DNA from: Pyrinomonadaceae bacterium
GTDB taxonomy: Bacteria > Acidobacteriota > Blastocatellia > Pyrinomonadales > Pyrinomonadaceae
Length of the DNA stretch: 36,651 bases
Assembly: GCA_026785925.1 (NCBI GenBank)
Contig: JAJAZE010000295.1
Coordinates: 1-36,651 of the forward strand
Direction: 5' to 3'
In this document: positions 18,277 through 27,256 of the stretch, piece after piece
Numbering within the stretch: the stretch's first letter is position 1
Layout: each line of letters opens with the position of its first letter
Notes under the pieces: model-generated
Seen by the model: only the letters and a program-made list of their open reading frames with translations
Databases searched by the model: none
Told to the model about the DNA's origin: nothing
Made by a program: the position numbers and the translations under genes

Positions 18277-21200
18277 TTAATGTTCGGCTTCGATTGGTTT
18301 CGGAACCCGATAATCAGGCATTTCCTTGTTTTGGTTTTTCAAACTCGCCAGATACGTCGTGCGCGGCTGCGTATTTAATTCGTTCAGGACGTTGTAATTG
18401 CGATGATCTTTTTTGAGTTTTGCGACCTGACTGTTCGGGTCGTTCAAGTCACCGAAAACAATCGCGTCCGCCGGACAAACCGACTGACAGGCGGTTAAAA
18501 TTTCGCCGTCACGGACTCTGCGCCGGTCTTTTTCCGCTTCGATTCGCGCCGACGCGATGCGCTGGGTGCAATAAGTGCATTTTTCCATCACGCCGCGACT
18601 TCTGACCGTTACTTCCGGGTTTCGCATCAATTTATATTGCGGCGTATTCCAATCCTGATACAACAAAAAGTTAAAGCGTCGAACTTTATACGGGCAGTTG
18701 TTCGAGCAGTAGCGCGTTCCGACACAGCGGTTATAAACCATATCGTTCAAACCCTCTGCGCTGTGAACTGTTGCGTGAACCGGACAAACCGTTTCGCACG
18801 GCGCGAGTTCGCACTGCTGGCAAAGCATCGGCTGGAAATGCGGACCGCTCGGATTTTCAACTTCGCCGCCGTAATATGTGTCAATTCTCATCCAGTGCAT
18901 TTCGCGGCTTCTTTCGATCTGCTCTCTGCCGACCACCGGAATGTTATTTTCCGATTGACACGCCACTACGCAAGCGTTGCAGCCGACGCACGAATTGAGA
19001 TCAACCGTCATTCCCCATTTGTTGCCGGTATATTCGTAACGCGGATACATCGAATCTGGATAATGATCTTCCTGATGTCCGATTTTCGTCGGATTGCTGT
19101 TGAATTGCTCCAAATCCCAGACGCGCAAAATGTCACGTCCTTCCATATTAAAATGGATTTGCGTCGAAGCAATCGCCGACTGTTCGCCGGTTTTCGCCAC
19201 TTCGCCCACGCCGAAATACATCGCATCCGAACGCTGGACGTTAAAAGCGTTATAGCCGATGTCAGTTCCGACTCGTCCGGCGCGAGTGCGACCGTAACCC
19301 ATATAAATCGTGATGACATCGTCCGGCTGACCGGGCGCGATCCACATCGGAACGGGTTTGCCGACTTCCGCGCCGTTCATCTTCATCGTCACCAAATCGG
19401 AAAATAAATTTCCGCCTTTCGTATTGATAAAAGTCGAACCCTGCTCGCCGCCGACGTATTCGCTCTCGTCCATACTCTGGTTGATTAGCAAACGCTTCGC
19501 TGTTCTCGGACTGACCAGAGCGACGTTATCCCAAGTGATTTTCGTCAACGGATTCGGCAACTCCTGCAGCCAGCCGTTGTTTGTAAAACGTCCGTCATAA
19601 ACGCACGGGTCGGGCAAAATGGAAATCTCCAATTCACTGCTCGCCGGTGCAATCGGCTGATTCATAAACCCGCTGCTGACCGAAAATGATTTGGCAATCG
19701 CCGCCGTGTTCGGCACTATGCCGTCGTGGACGGCTTTGCGCCAAGCGTCGTCAAAGCTCTTGGTCGCCGTCGGATTCGTGCTGCCGCCGGTTGGATTTGC
19801 CGCCTGATTCTGCGGTGAGGCAGCCATCGGAGCCGCATTGATTGTTGCCGGACTTTGATTCTGCGTCGAATTCTGCGTTCTCGACTGATTATTATTGAGC
19901 TGCGCCTGATTGCTGCCGGTCGGCGTTTGATTATTGGCATTTGCCGTCGTCGCCAACGCTCGCGGCGCACCGGCGAAACCTTGTTTCCGCCAGTTTTCCT
20001 TAACGATGTCGAAATCGGTTTTGTCGTAATTTTCGCGGACGAAAAGCTGGGTCAGTTCGTGTGCGCTCTTGCCGTCGTAAAGCGGCTGAATCAACGGCTG
20101 CACAATCGCTACCGTGCCGTCGTAAGCCCGCGTGTCGCTCCACATTTCAAGAAAATGTTTTTCAGCGATATGCCAGTGACAAAGCTCGCCCGTCTCGTCA
20201 TTGTAACGTCCGAGATGCACGCGAAACGGAATTTTGTTTAGTCTTTCGGCATTCAATTTCAAATCGAACGGCGTATTGTAAACCGGATTCCCACCGATTA
20301 TGGTGAGCATTTTGACCGCGCCGTTATCAATTTCCTGCACGAGTCGCCGCAGTTGGTCAATCTGCAAAACATCGGCGAACGGCTGGAATGGCTCGACGTA
20401 AGTGACGGTCGTGCCGACATTGCCGAGCGCGGAATTCATCGCATTTGCCAGCGCGTGAATCATCGGCGGTTGATTGTCGCCGACAATGACGATTGATTTT
20501 CCGCGATTCGCCTGCAAATCCTTCGCCATCGCTTGAATCCACTGCGCGTTTTCCGTGTAGGTCGAAGTCGCGCCCGCCACGCCGATTGCCGCCGCCATCG
20601 CTTTGACGATTTCCGGCATTTGGCTCGGCTTGACGGCGAGCCGGTGATCGGCTTTCGCGCCCGTCAAACTCATCGTGGTTTCCACCGCGTAAAGCCGGTT
20701 GATGTCGGTTTTCTCTTCGGAATAAACTCGGCTTTTATTGAAATCTTTGATATAGCGGACATTGAAATCCGAGAAAATGTCTTTGTCGAGCGATAAAACT
20801 CGCGTCGCCTGGTCGAACTTGTAAATCGGTTTGGCGGGTGCGCCGAAAGACATTTTCGCGCCCGCAATTTCGTTATCTTGGTTGATCGGTTCGTATTGAT
20901 ACCAACGCGCGTTCGGCAGTTCCGAGAGAACTTGCCGCATCTGCGCGATGAGCGTCGGCGAAGTGACGGTTTCGCTCAGGAATCGAACGCCCGCGCCGCC
21001 GTCAACGCGATTTTCGTCAATTCGGGCGCGAATTTGCTTGATAAAATTCTGCCACGTCGTCGGATTGCCGCGCTCCAAAATCTCCTGCGAGCGGTCGGGA
21101 TCATACATATCCAGCAGCGAAGCCTGCGCCAGAATATCGGTTGCGCCGAGACTTTGCGGATGCGCCGGATTGCCTTCGATTTTCGTCGGGCGACCTTCGT

Positions 21201-21564
21201 TCGATTTGGCAAGCAAGCCGGTCGCTTCGCCGCCGAGCGACATCGCCGTCGCGTAATACAGCGGTTTTCCGGGAATGATTTCTTCGGGCTGGATAACGTA
21301 GGGAACGATTTGCTCGGCTGGCTGAATGACGCAGCCGCTCAGACCGGCAAGCGCGAGCGACGCGCCCATCACCTTGATGAAGTTGCGACGGCTCAAACCG
21401 TCTTCCCACTCTTCGGCGTGCTGCGGATATTCGTGTTTGACGAACTCGCCAAATTCCGGCGCGTCCACGAATTCCTCGACGCTGCGCCAGTATTCCTTCC
21501 CGTTTTGTTCGAGAATTTTGTTTCGCAATAATGCAAAGTTTGCTTTGCTGTCTTTGCTCGGCAT
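18277..21564 (-). CDS. actB: Alternative complex III subunit ActB (molybdopterin-like domain fused to iron-sulfur domain)
   Basis: This 1095-aa protein starts at ATG 21564, which has AGGA 11 nt upstream; an in-frame TTG lies at 21582. The N-terminus has a twin-arginine signal SRRNFIKVMGASLALAGLSGC with RR at 59-60 and lipobox Cys78. A cofactor-less molybdopterin-oxidoreductase-like domain follows. A low-complexity Asn/Gln/Thr/Pro-rich linker occupies about 538-606. From about residue 850 come four cysteine groups (CVGCNACVVAC, CQQCELAPCETVC, CVGTRYCSNNCP, CTYCTQR..CQSVCP) for three [4Fe-4S] and one [3Fe-4S] cluster. It relays electrons from quinol in ActC to the c-hemes. In this family it is exported folded and lipid-anchored. 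Confidence 0.95.
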   Translation of the reverse strand: MPSKDSKANFALLRNKILEQNGKEYWRSVEEFVDAPEFGEFVKHEYPQHAEEWEDGLSRRNFIKVMGASLALAGLSGCVIQPAEQIVPYVIQPEEIIPGKPLYYATAMSLGGEATGLLAKSNEGRPTKIEGNPAHPQSLGATDILAQASLLDMYDPDRSQEILERGNPTTWQNFIKQIRARIDENRVDGGAGVRFLSETVTSPTLIAQMRQVLSELPNARWYQYEPINQDNEIAGAKMSFGAPAKPIYKFDQATRVLSLDKDIFSDFNVRYIKDFNKSRVYSEEKTDINRLYAVETTMSLTGAKADHRLAVKPSQMPEIVKAMAAAIGVAGATSTYTENAQWIQAMAKDLQANRGKSIVIVGDNQPPMIHALANAMNSALGNVGTTVTYVEPFQPFADVLQIDQLRRLVQEIDNGAVKMLTIIGGNPVYNTPFDLKLNAERLNKIPFRVHLGRYNDETGELCHWHIAEKHFLEMWSDTRAYDGTVAIVQPLIQPLYDGKSAHELTQLFVRENYDKTDFDIVKENWRKQGFAGAPRALATTANANNQTPTGSNQAQLNNNQSRTQNSTQNQSPATINAAPMAASPQNQAANPTGGSTNPTATKSFDDAWRKAVHDGIVPNTAAIAKSFSVSSGFMNQPIAPASSELEISILPDPCVYDGRFTNNGWLQELPNPLTKITWDNVALVSPRTAKRLLINQSMDESEYVGGEQGSTFINTKGGNLFSDLVTMKMNGAEVGKPVPMWIAPGQPDDVITIYMGYGRTRAGRVGTDIGYNAFNVQRSDAMYFGVGEVAKTGEQSAIASTQIHFNMEGRDILRVWDLEQFNSNPTKIGHQEDHYPDSMYPRYEYTGNKWGMTVDLNSCVGCNACVVACQSENNIPVVGREQIERSREMHWMRIDTYYGGEVENPSGPHFQPMLCQQCELAPCETVCPVHATVHSAEGLNDMVYNRCVGTRYCSNNCPYKVRRFNFLLYQDWNTPQYKLMRNPEVTVRSRGVMEKCTYCTQRIASARIEAEKDRRRVRDGEILTACQSVCPADAIVFGDLNDPNSQVAKLKKDHRNYNVLNELNTQPRTTYLASLKNQNKEMPDYRVPKPIEAEH

Positions 21565-21592
21565 TTTATTTTGATTCCTCAAAAATTTTAGC

Positions 21593-21703
21593 CACAGAAG
21601 AGACAGAGAAGACAGAGAAAATTAAATCAAAATAAAGTCTGTGCGTATCTGTGTTCGTCTGCGGTTTCATTTTCTTTATTTCTCTGTGCGCTCTGCGGCT
21701 GAA
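21593..21703. repeat. Short tandem repeats between actA and actB (9-bp type)
   Basis: AGACAGAGA-type units at the actB side (21600-21620) are answered by CTCTGTGCG/CTCTGCGGC units near 21682-21700. They form a loose inverted pair around a T-rich core with further CTGTGTT/GTCTGCGG words. The period is about 9 bp, unlike the 7-bp arrays elsewhere. The spacer otherwise lacks features. Confidence 0.55.
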
Positions 21704-21706
21704 AAT

Positions 21707-22366
21707 TTATCTATGACAAGTCGAACAACTCGTCATCATTTGTTCGTTTCTGATTCTGTAATCGGCTTTTAAATTCAATCGCTCTTCCGCCGTTAAATCG
21801 CCGCCATTCCACTGTATGTTATAAATTTCCGACTTCGGACGAATATATTTTTCCGGTTCACGGTGGCATTGCAGACACCATTCCATCTGCAAAGTGTTTT
21901 CCTGATAAACCGCCGGCATATTGTCAATTTGTCCGTGACAAGTCGAGCAGCCGACACCTTTGGCGATGTGAATGCTGTGATTAAAATAGACGTATTCGGG
22001 CAGATCGTGAACTCTTTCCCACTCAATCGGTTTATTCTCGCGGTAACTGGCGCGAACCGGTTCCAAATACGGGCTGTCCGCCCAGATTTGCGAGTGGCAG
22101 TTCATACAAGTCTGCGTCGGCGGCATTCCGGCGGAGGACGATGTTTCAACCGCCGTGTGACAATAACGACAATCAATGCCGTCGTCGCCGCTGTGATGTT
22201 TATGACTGAACTGCACGGGCTGCTGTTTCTCCACATAACGCCCGGTCAAATAACTTGATCGGGCAACCTGCGTGTAAACAAAACCCGCCACACCTGCCAA
22301 AACAACCGCCGCGACAATAGTTAATTTTGCGACGTTGTTTGCTGAATAATGAAAGATTTGTGCCAT
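21707..22366 (-). CDS. actA: Alternative complex III subunit ActA, pentaheme cytochrome c
   Basis: This 219-aa protein has an N-terminal membrane anchor (about residues 13-33) and five CXXCH heme motifs: CRYCH 66-70, CMNCH 87-91, CSTCH 140-144, CLQCH 164-168 and CSTCH 214-218, the last almost at the C-terminus. This matches the ActA pentaheme type. It is first in the operon, with a 360-bp upstream gap that should hold the promoter. It accepts electrons from ActB and passes them to ActE or directly to the oxidase. Confidence 0.95.
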   Translation of the reverse strand: MAQIFHYSANNVAKLTIVAAVVLAGVAGFVYTQVARSSYLTGRYVEKQQPVQFSHKHHSGDDGIDCRYCHTAVETSSSAGMPPTQTCMNCHSQIWADSPYLEPVRASYRENKPIEWERVHDLPEYVYFNHSIHIAKGVGCSTCHGQIDNMPAVYQENTLQMEWCLQCHREPEKYIRPKSEIYNIQWNGGDLTAEERLNLKADYRIRNEQMMTSCSTCHR

Positions 22367-22425
22367 TTTTTATCTCTGTTAAAAACCCAAACTTCCGGTT
22401 CACCGTTTTCCTGAACTTCGACGGA

Positions 22426-22448
22426 ATACGAACTTATTGAATTCGTAT
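22426..22448. promoter_or_regulatory. Inverted repeat in the actA leader
   Basis: ATACGAA (22426-22432) and TTCGTAT (22442-22448) form a perfect 7-bp inverted repeat with a 9-nt spacer. Centre-to-centre spacing of the half-sites is 16 bp. It lies between the candidate promoter and actA. It could be an operator or a leader hairpin; the factor is unknown. Confidence 0.4.
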
Positions 22449-22500
22449 AGATAAAATCAATTTTTTACTTGTTAAGACCCGATTGCAAAATCTAGTTTCG

Positions 22501-22528
22501 ATTTTACAGAATCTTCTCGATTCCGCAA
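22501..22528 (-). promoter_or_regulatory. Candidate promoter of the act-cta operon
   Basis: On the minus strand TTGCGG (22528-22523) is followed by a 16-bp spacer and TAAAAT (22506-22501). An inverted repeat GAATC-N5-GATTC (22509-22523) fills the spacer and could bind a regulator. The leader to actA would be about 130 nt. The match is moderate and other choices exist. Confidence 0.4.
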
Positions 22529-22726
22529 ATTCTACTCTGAAGATAAAATTTTTCCCGACTTTGTGCAAGTTTTCACTAAATAAGTTTGGCTGATTATTTT
22601 GATTAAACTTTCACATCTTTTGCGGGCAGTTAACCCGTTTTACCTATCTGTAGCATCAGTGAAAAATATAAGCCGGTATAATCTGGACACATATTTTCAC
22701 CTTAACTCGACCAGTAATTTCCGCCT

Positions 22727-23650
22727 TTAACTTTCCGCTGAGAGTATCGCCGCGCCGATTGCCGCCGCGTTTTCGCCGAGTTTACCGCTGACAATCTGCG
22801 TCGCGTCAAAAGAGGGCGCGAACGTCAGTTCGCGGGCGCGACGGGTAATTGCGTCGAGAACGATATTACCGGCTTCCATAATCTGACCGCTGACGATGAT
22901 TTTCTCGACATTCAACAGATTGATGACGTTGGCAATCGCCGTTCCGACGTAAATTCCGGTGCGGTCGAGCATCAAACGCGCAAAATCGTCGCCGTCCAAG
23001 GCTTCACGAACGACGCTGGCGATGCGGATTTCATCTTCGTCGAGCTTGCCCAAAGACGAAGTGCTGTCCTGCTGAAACCGATCTTTCGTGCGCCGGATAA
23101 TATTGCCGTTCGAGGCGACATCTTCGAGTTTCATTCCGTCGGAGTTGACGGCGACGTGACCGAATTCACCGGCGAAACCGCTCGCGCCGCGCCAGATTTT
23201 GCCGTCGAAAATCAACGCGCCGCCCACGCCCGTGCCGAGCGTGACGTAAAACAAATCGCGGCTGCCGCGTCCCGCGCCCGATTTATATTCGCCGTAAGCG
23301 GCGGCGTTCGCATCGTTTTCGATGGTAATTTTCAAACCGGTCGCCGCTTCCAACTCGCCCGGAAAATCAATCGTTTCGTGTTCGGGAATATAAGTCGAAA
23401 AAGCGATTCGCTTGGTTTCGTGATGAACCAATCCGGGAACGGCGACACCGATTTTTTCGATTGCGCCGAAACGTGTTTTCGTTTCATTAAGAAAATTGAC
23501 GAGTTGCGGAAAAGTCGTGTTCGATTTGTCAATTTTGTAGCGCAGAGAGTCGAGTATCTGCCCGCCGCGGTCAAAACAGATGGCTTTAAACGCCGATTTC
23601 GACACTTCAACGCCGACGAGTTTTTCTGTATTCAGGCTGTTTTCACTCAT
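22727..23650 (-). CDS. ROK-family protein, divergent (sugar kinase fold)
   Basis: This 307-aa protein has the ASKHA fold. It keeps IENDANAAAYGE (Asp113 in the catalytic position), the second phosphate motif LGTGVGGA (138-145) and EFGH (162-165). Two standard ROK features are missing. The first phosphate loop, usually DxGGTK, reads EVSKSAF (15-21), and the zinc motif CxCGxxGC expected after EFGH is replaced by SDGMKLEDVAS. ROK members include glucokinases and regulators; there is no helix-turn-helix here. Substrate and even activity are uncertain. A good promoter lies 48 bp upstream. Confidence 0.82.
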   Translation of the reverse strand: MSENSLNTEKLVGVEVSKSAFKAICFDRGGQILDSLRYKIDKSNTTFPQLVNFLNETKTRFGAIEKIGVAVPGLVHHETKRIAFSTYIPEHETIDFPGELEAATGLKITIENDANAAAYGEYKSGAGRGSRDLFYVTLGTGVGGALIFDGKIWRGASGFAGEFGHVAVNSDGMKLEDVASNGNIIRRTKDRFQQDSTSSLGKLDEDEIRIASVVREALDGDDFARLMLDRTGIYVGTAIANVINLLNVEKIIVSGQIMEAGNIVLDAITRRARELTFAPSFDATQIVSGKLGENAAAIGAAILSAES

Positions 23651-23697
23651 ACTTTTCAGACTATATTCACTGCCGGATGGTTTGGAAACTAAACGAG

Positions 23698-23726
23698 ATT
23701 CTAGACACTTGCCCGTTCAGAGTCAA
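23698..23726 (-). promoter_or_regulatory. Promoter of the ROK-family gene
   Basis: On the minus strand TTGACT (23726-23721) and TAGAAT (23703-23698) are separated by 17 bp, each matching 5 of 6 consensus positions. Transcription would start about 40 nt before the ATG at 23650. Confidence 0.7.
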
Positions 23727-23840
23727 CCAATAAGCCGAGATATAAAATTCAAACTCGCCGCAGAAATCGTTTGACTGAAAGGCTCGTTGAAAGTTAATCT
23801 TTGTAAGCGACATTAGCGAGAAAGCAATTTCTTTCACCGA

Positions 23841-24620
23841 ATGGAACATATCTCCGAATTAATCGAGCAATACGGCATCTACGCCGTTTTCGCGCTCTGC
23901 ACGGTCGAAGGCGACATCACCTTGCTTCTTTCAGGCGTGATGGCGCATAGTTCATTTTTCGGTCCGTATAGTTTTTTGAAAGTCTTTTTAGCGGGAATGC
24001 TCGGCGGCGTAGTCGGCGATAACGTCGCTTACTTTATCGGGCGGCTGTTTCGGAAAACCATTAAAGATTATCGCTTCTACGAAATGGCGCGTCCGCGCAT
24101 TGAGCGGCTGATTGATAAATTCGGCAGTTTTGCAATTATCATCTCCAAATATATTTATGGAATTCGGGCGGCGATGTGCGTTTTTTACGGCATCGGGCGA
24201 ATGCCTTATTTACGTTTTTTGTTTCTCGACACGATTAGCTGCTTTCTCTGGGCGTTGGTTTTAGCGGGCATCGGCTATTTTTTCAGCGGCGCAATCACCG
24301 GTATAATCGGCGATTTCAAACAAATCGGCTTCGCGCTTTTCTTTATCGTGTTGTCCGGCATCATTATTTTCTACGTCGTCGAGCGGTATTATTTATCGGA
24401 AAAAGTCGAAGAAGCGAATCCGAATCCTGAAACGATTCACAAAATCGAAGAAAAGCTGCATAGCATCGAAGAAGCGGCGCAGGAAAAACTGCACGACCTC
24501 GGCGAGCGGCTGCATTTAACCAACGCGCCGAATCGCGCCGAAGAAAAAGAGAAAAGCGGCGCGGCGAAGCGAAAGCGTGAAGAGGCGGAGCCGGAAGAGA
24601 AAAAATCCGTCATCAGCTAA
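23841..24620 (+). CDS. DedA-family membrane protein
   Basis: This 259-aa protein of the DedA/VTT family shows the typical start (EQYGIYAVFALCTVEGDITLLLSGVMA), the GGVVGDNVAYFIGR motif, and a later FGSFAIIISKYIYGIRAAMCVFYGIGRMPYLRFLF segment with the conserved basic residue in a membrane loop. About five hydrophobic segments end near residue 185. The last 70 residues are a charged Glu/Lys-rich coiled-coil-like tail (KIEEKLHSIEEAAQEKLHDLGERL). DedA proteins are linked to membrane lipid recycling and proton-motive force; the exact substrate is unknown. It is divergent from the ROK gene. Confidence 0.88.
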   Translation: MEHISELIEQYGIYAVFALCTVEGDITLLLSGVMAHSSFFGPYSFLKVFLAGMLGGVVGDNVAYFIGRLFRKTIKDYRFYEMARPRIERLIDKFGSFAIIISKYIYGIRAAMCVFYGIGRMPYLRFLFLDTISCFLWALVLAGIGYFFSGAITGIIGDFKQIGFALFFIVLSGIIIFYVVERYYLSEKVEEANPNPETIHKIEEKLHSIEEAAQEKLHDLGERLHLTNAPNRAEEKEKSGAAKRKREEAEPEEKKSVIS

Positions 24621-24677
24621 TTTTTTTAAAAAACCAGTCAAACATCAAAAAAGATCAAACCTAAAGACCGAAATTTT

Positions 24678-25685
24678 ATGATAATCGAATCATCGGCTCC
24701 GACGAGAGTTGATTTAGCGGGCGGCACGATTGATATTCCGCCGCTTTTTCTTTTTCACGAGGGCGCGTCAACCGTCAATTTTGCCGTTAATCTGCTGGCG
24801 AAATGCCGCATCGAAACACGCGACGACGACAAGATCGTTCTCGAATCAATAGACCGTGCCGTCGAATTTGAAACTTCGCTCGGAGAAATCGGCGGACTTT
24901 ATAACGAGCCGCGTCTCGAACTGCTCTCCAAGCTCGTCTATTTTTTCAACCCGGAAACCGGCTTTAAAATGATTACCGAATCACAGGCTCCGGCGGGCGC
25001 GGGTCTCGCCGGTTCTTCGACCCTAAATATCGCCTGCATCGGCGCGTTAAATAAATTGGTCGGCGACCGTTATGCGGAAGACGATTTTATCCGCATCGCG
25101 GCAAACATCGAATGTCAGGTGATTAAAGTTCCGACCGGCTTTCAGGATTATTATTCGGCGCAATACGGCGGCACGGCGTGCATCCATTTCGGCGCGGAAG
25201 GAATGCGGCGCGAAGCGTTGGATATTGACACGAAAACTTTGGAAGAACGCATCGTCGTTTGTTACACGGGCGAGCCGCGCAATTCGGGGACGAACAATTG
25301 GGAAATCACCAAACGCCACATTGACGGCGACATCGAAACCTTTGCCATTTTTGAAGGCATCCGCGATACGTCGAGAGATTTGCGCGTCGCGTTGATCGAA
25401 AACGATTGGGAACGAATCGGCGAAGTTCTGCAAGCCGCGCATCCGCGCCGCAAAAAACTTTCGCCGAACATTACGACCGCGCAGATGGATTTGCTGATTG
25501 AAAAAGCGTTGGCAAACGGCGCGATTGCCGCCAAAGTCTGCGGCGCGGGCGGCGGCGGCTGCATCGCTTTTTTCTGCGCGGAAAATCGAAAAACCGAAGT
25601 CGAGCAAACGCTTGCCGCCGAAGCGGGCGTAGAAGTTTTGCACTGGAATTTGAGCGAGCAGGGATTAGTCGTCAAAGTGTTGTAG
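24678..25685 (+). CDS. GHMP-family kinase, heptose-kinase-like
   Basis: This 335-aa sugar or small-molecule kinase has all three GHMP motifs: SSAPTRVDLAGGT at the N-terminus, the ATP loop PAGAGLAGSSTLN (residues 105-117) and CGAGGGGCIAFF near residue 300. The opening PTR.DLAGGT resembles D-glycero-D-manno-heptose 7-phosphate kinases (HddA type) and some fucose kinases, so an envelope-sugar substrate is a guess. It starts 57 bp after the dedA gene on the same strand and they probably share a transcript. Confidence 0.85.
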   Translation: MIIESSAPTRVDLAGGTIDIPPLFLFHEGASTVNFAVNLLAKCRIETRDDDKIVLESIDRAVEFETSLGEIGGLYNEPRLELLSKLVYFFNPETGFKMITESQAPAGAGLAGSSTLNIACIGALNKLVGDRYAEDDFIRIAANIECQVIKVPTGFQDYYSAQYGGTACIHFGAEGMRREALDIDTKTLEERIVVCYTGEPRNSGTNNWEITKRHIDGDIETFAIFEGIRDTSRDLRVALIENDWERIGEVLQAAHPRRKKLSPNITTAQMDLLIEKALANGAIAAKVCGAGGGGCIAFFCAENRKTEVEQTLAAEAGVEVLHWNLSEQGLVVKVL

Positions 25686-25746
25686 TATCAATTTTAAAAC
25701 GAGCGCGAATTTTCCAAATCGCGCCGGAATTTTCAGGAGATGAATT

Positions 25747-26481
25747 ATGAAAAAATCAATTCTTTTCGTTTTATGTTCGACTTTGCTGTTTGTTTTTTCC
25801 GCAGCGGCGCAGGACGATGCCAACCGCTATTCTTCAGGGCGGCTGGATAATTTGGTCAATCAATTGAAAGGCACGGCGGTTGATTTGGTTGACCGCACTT
25901 CCGAAGATATAAAAGGTAGAAACGCCGCTCGCTCCGACATTGAAGCGGCTTTTCTGGCGCAGCAGTTAGACGCGAGCGTCGGATTCTTTCAGGAATTTAT
26001 CCGCGACGGTCGCCGCGCCGCCGAGTTGCGCGATGCCGCCGCGATTATTTCGGATTTAACCAGACGCGCTCCGACATCCGGTTTAAATAGTAATTTATGG
26101 CGCGACGCGCAGCGCACAGTCAGCGACATCAGCCGTGAAATCGGCGGCGGTGGTAATGGCGGCGGCGGCGGCAACAATCCGCCGTCAAGCGGTCGCGCCG
26201 TCTGGCGCGGAACCGTTGACAAGGAAGTTCATCTCGTCATTCAGAACCGCAATATCGAAACGCGAACCATCTCCGGCGCACCTTCCGGCAACGTAAATTT
26301 CAGCTTCACCTCATCGCTGCCGACCCGCAACGTGACGGTCGAAGCGATCAAAAAAAGCGGACGCGGACAGGTTCGAGTGATTGAACAGCCAAACCGCGAT
26401 AACGATTACACGGCACTTATCCAAATTCTCGACGACGACGGCGGCGCACGGGAATATCAATTGGAAATCGTTTGGAGGTAG
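25747..26481 (+). CDS. Secreted protein with Gly-rich linker, unknown function
   Basis: This 244-aa protein starts after AGGAGATG, a clear ribosome binding site 6-7 nt before the ATG. Signal peptide: MKKSILFVLCSTLLFVFSAAA, with cleavage probably before QDD. A helical domain (about 25-130) with many Arg/Asp follows. A linker GGGGNGGGGGNN at about 135-147 leads to a C-terminal beta-rich domain (VWRGTVDKEVHLVIQ, NVTVEAIKKSGRGQVRVIEQP, YTALIQILDDDGG) that ends EYQLEIVWR. I do not recognise either domain. It is probably periplasmic or surface-located. Confidence 0.78.
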   Translation: MKKSILFVLCSTLLFVFSAAAQDDANRYSSGRLDNLVNQLKGTAVDLVDRTSEDIKGRNAARSDIEAAFLAQQLDASVGFFQEFIRDGRRAAELRDAAAIISDLTRRAPTSGLNSNLWRDAQRTVSDISREIGGGGNGGGGGNNPPSSGRAVWRGTVDKEVHLVIQNRNIETRTISGAPSGNVNFSFTSSLPTRNVTVEAIKKSGRGQVRVIEQPNRDNDYTALIQILDDDGGAREYQLEIVWR

Positions 26482-26485
26482 TTTT

Positions 26486-26545
26486 CAATTACGAATTACG
26501 AATGTCCAAATATTTTCATTCGTAATTCGTAATTTGAAATTCGTA
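26486..26545. repeat. Heptamer-repeat hairpin between convergent genes
   Basis: The left arm CAATTACGAATTACGAATG (26486-26504) and right arm CATTCGTAATTCGTAATTTG (26517-26536) are nearly perfect complements built of AATTACG heptamers. A further ATTCGTAATTT copy follows. It sits between the stop of the secreted-protein gene and the stop of purQ and could slow polymerase from both sides. Confidence 0.9.
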
Positions 26546-26547
26546 AT

Positions 26548-27243
26548 TTACTTTTCCGCGATAGCTTTGGTCAGCGAGCGGAAAATATCGCGCCCGTCGT
26601 TTGACCCTAAAAGCTCTTCGCAGGCGCGTTCGGGGTGCGGCATCATTCCCAGCACATTGCCTGCCGCGTTGCAGATGCCCGCGATGTTTGAACGTGCGCC
26701 GTTCGGATTTGCCGCTTCGGTAATCGCGCCGTTCGCATCGCAATAACGAAAAATAATTTGATTGTTACTTTCGAGTTCGGCGTAAGTCGCGTCGTCGCAA
26801 ACGTAATTGCCCTCGGCGTGCGCGATTGGAATTGATAAAACTTCGCCCGTTTCGAGTTCGCTCGTGTATGGCGTGGAGCCGTTTTCGACGCGGATGTTGA
26901 CGTGTTTGCAGACAAAGTGCAGATTTTTATTTCGCATCAGTGCGCCGGGCAGAAGTCCGGCTTCGCAAAGAATCTGAAAGCCGTTGCACACGCCGAAAAC
27001 GAACTTACCGCTGGCTGCAAAATCTTTGACGGCATTCATCACAGGCGAAAATCGCGCCAGTGCGCCCGCCCGCAAATAATCGCCGTAGGAAAATCCGCCC
27101 GGCACGACTAAAGCGTCGTAACCGCTCAAATCCGTCTGCTTGTGCCAGACGAAATCAACCGGCTGCCCGACGTGTTTGGAAAGAACGTGGTAAGCGTCGT
27201 GGTCGCAATTCGAGCCGGGAAAAACTATTACTCCGAATTTCAT
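26548..27243 (-). CDS. purQ: Phosphoribosylformylglycinamidine synthase, glutaminase subunit
   Basis: This 231-aa class I glutamine amidotransferase provides ammonia to PurL for the fourth step of purine synthesis. The catalytic Cys86 is in GVCNGFQ. The His203/Glu205 pair is in MMPHPERA. The N-terminal FPGSNCDHD is the usual PurQ start. It lies downstream of purS; a REP-like inverted-repeat element separates the two. PurL is not in the window. Confidence 0.96.
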   Translation of the reverse strand: MKFGVIVFPGSNCDHDAYHVLSKHVGQPVDFVWHKQTDLSGYDALVVPGGFSYGDYLRAGALARFSPVMNAVKDFAASGKFVFGVCNGFQILCEAGLLPGALMRNKNLHFVCKHVNIRVENGSTPYTSELETGEVLSIPIAHAEGNYVCDDATYAELESNNQIIFRYCDANGAITEAANPNGARSNIAGICNAAGNVLGMMPHPERACEELLGSNDGRDIFRSLTKAIAEK

Positions 27244-27256
27244 AAATCTTTACTTG

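Larger units (their letters stand above)
22367..22726. other. Upstream region of the act-cta operon
   Basis: This 360-bp AT-rich, non-coding region holds a candidate minus-strand promoter (22501-22528) and a second one further upstream (TTGCAC/TATCTT, 22563-22568 and 22540-22545, 17-bp spacing). It also holds inverted repeats at 22426-22448 and 22509-22523. No terminator for the ROK gene is seen; read-through into the operon is possible. Confidence 0.5.

Noticed and set aside
26486-26545. Classical rho-independent terminator
   Set aside because: The hairpin is AT-rich and not followed by a T run on either side, and its heptamer structure groups it with the repeat family. Some termination effect is still possible.
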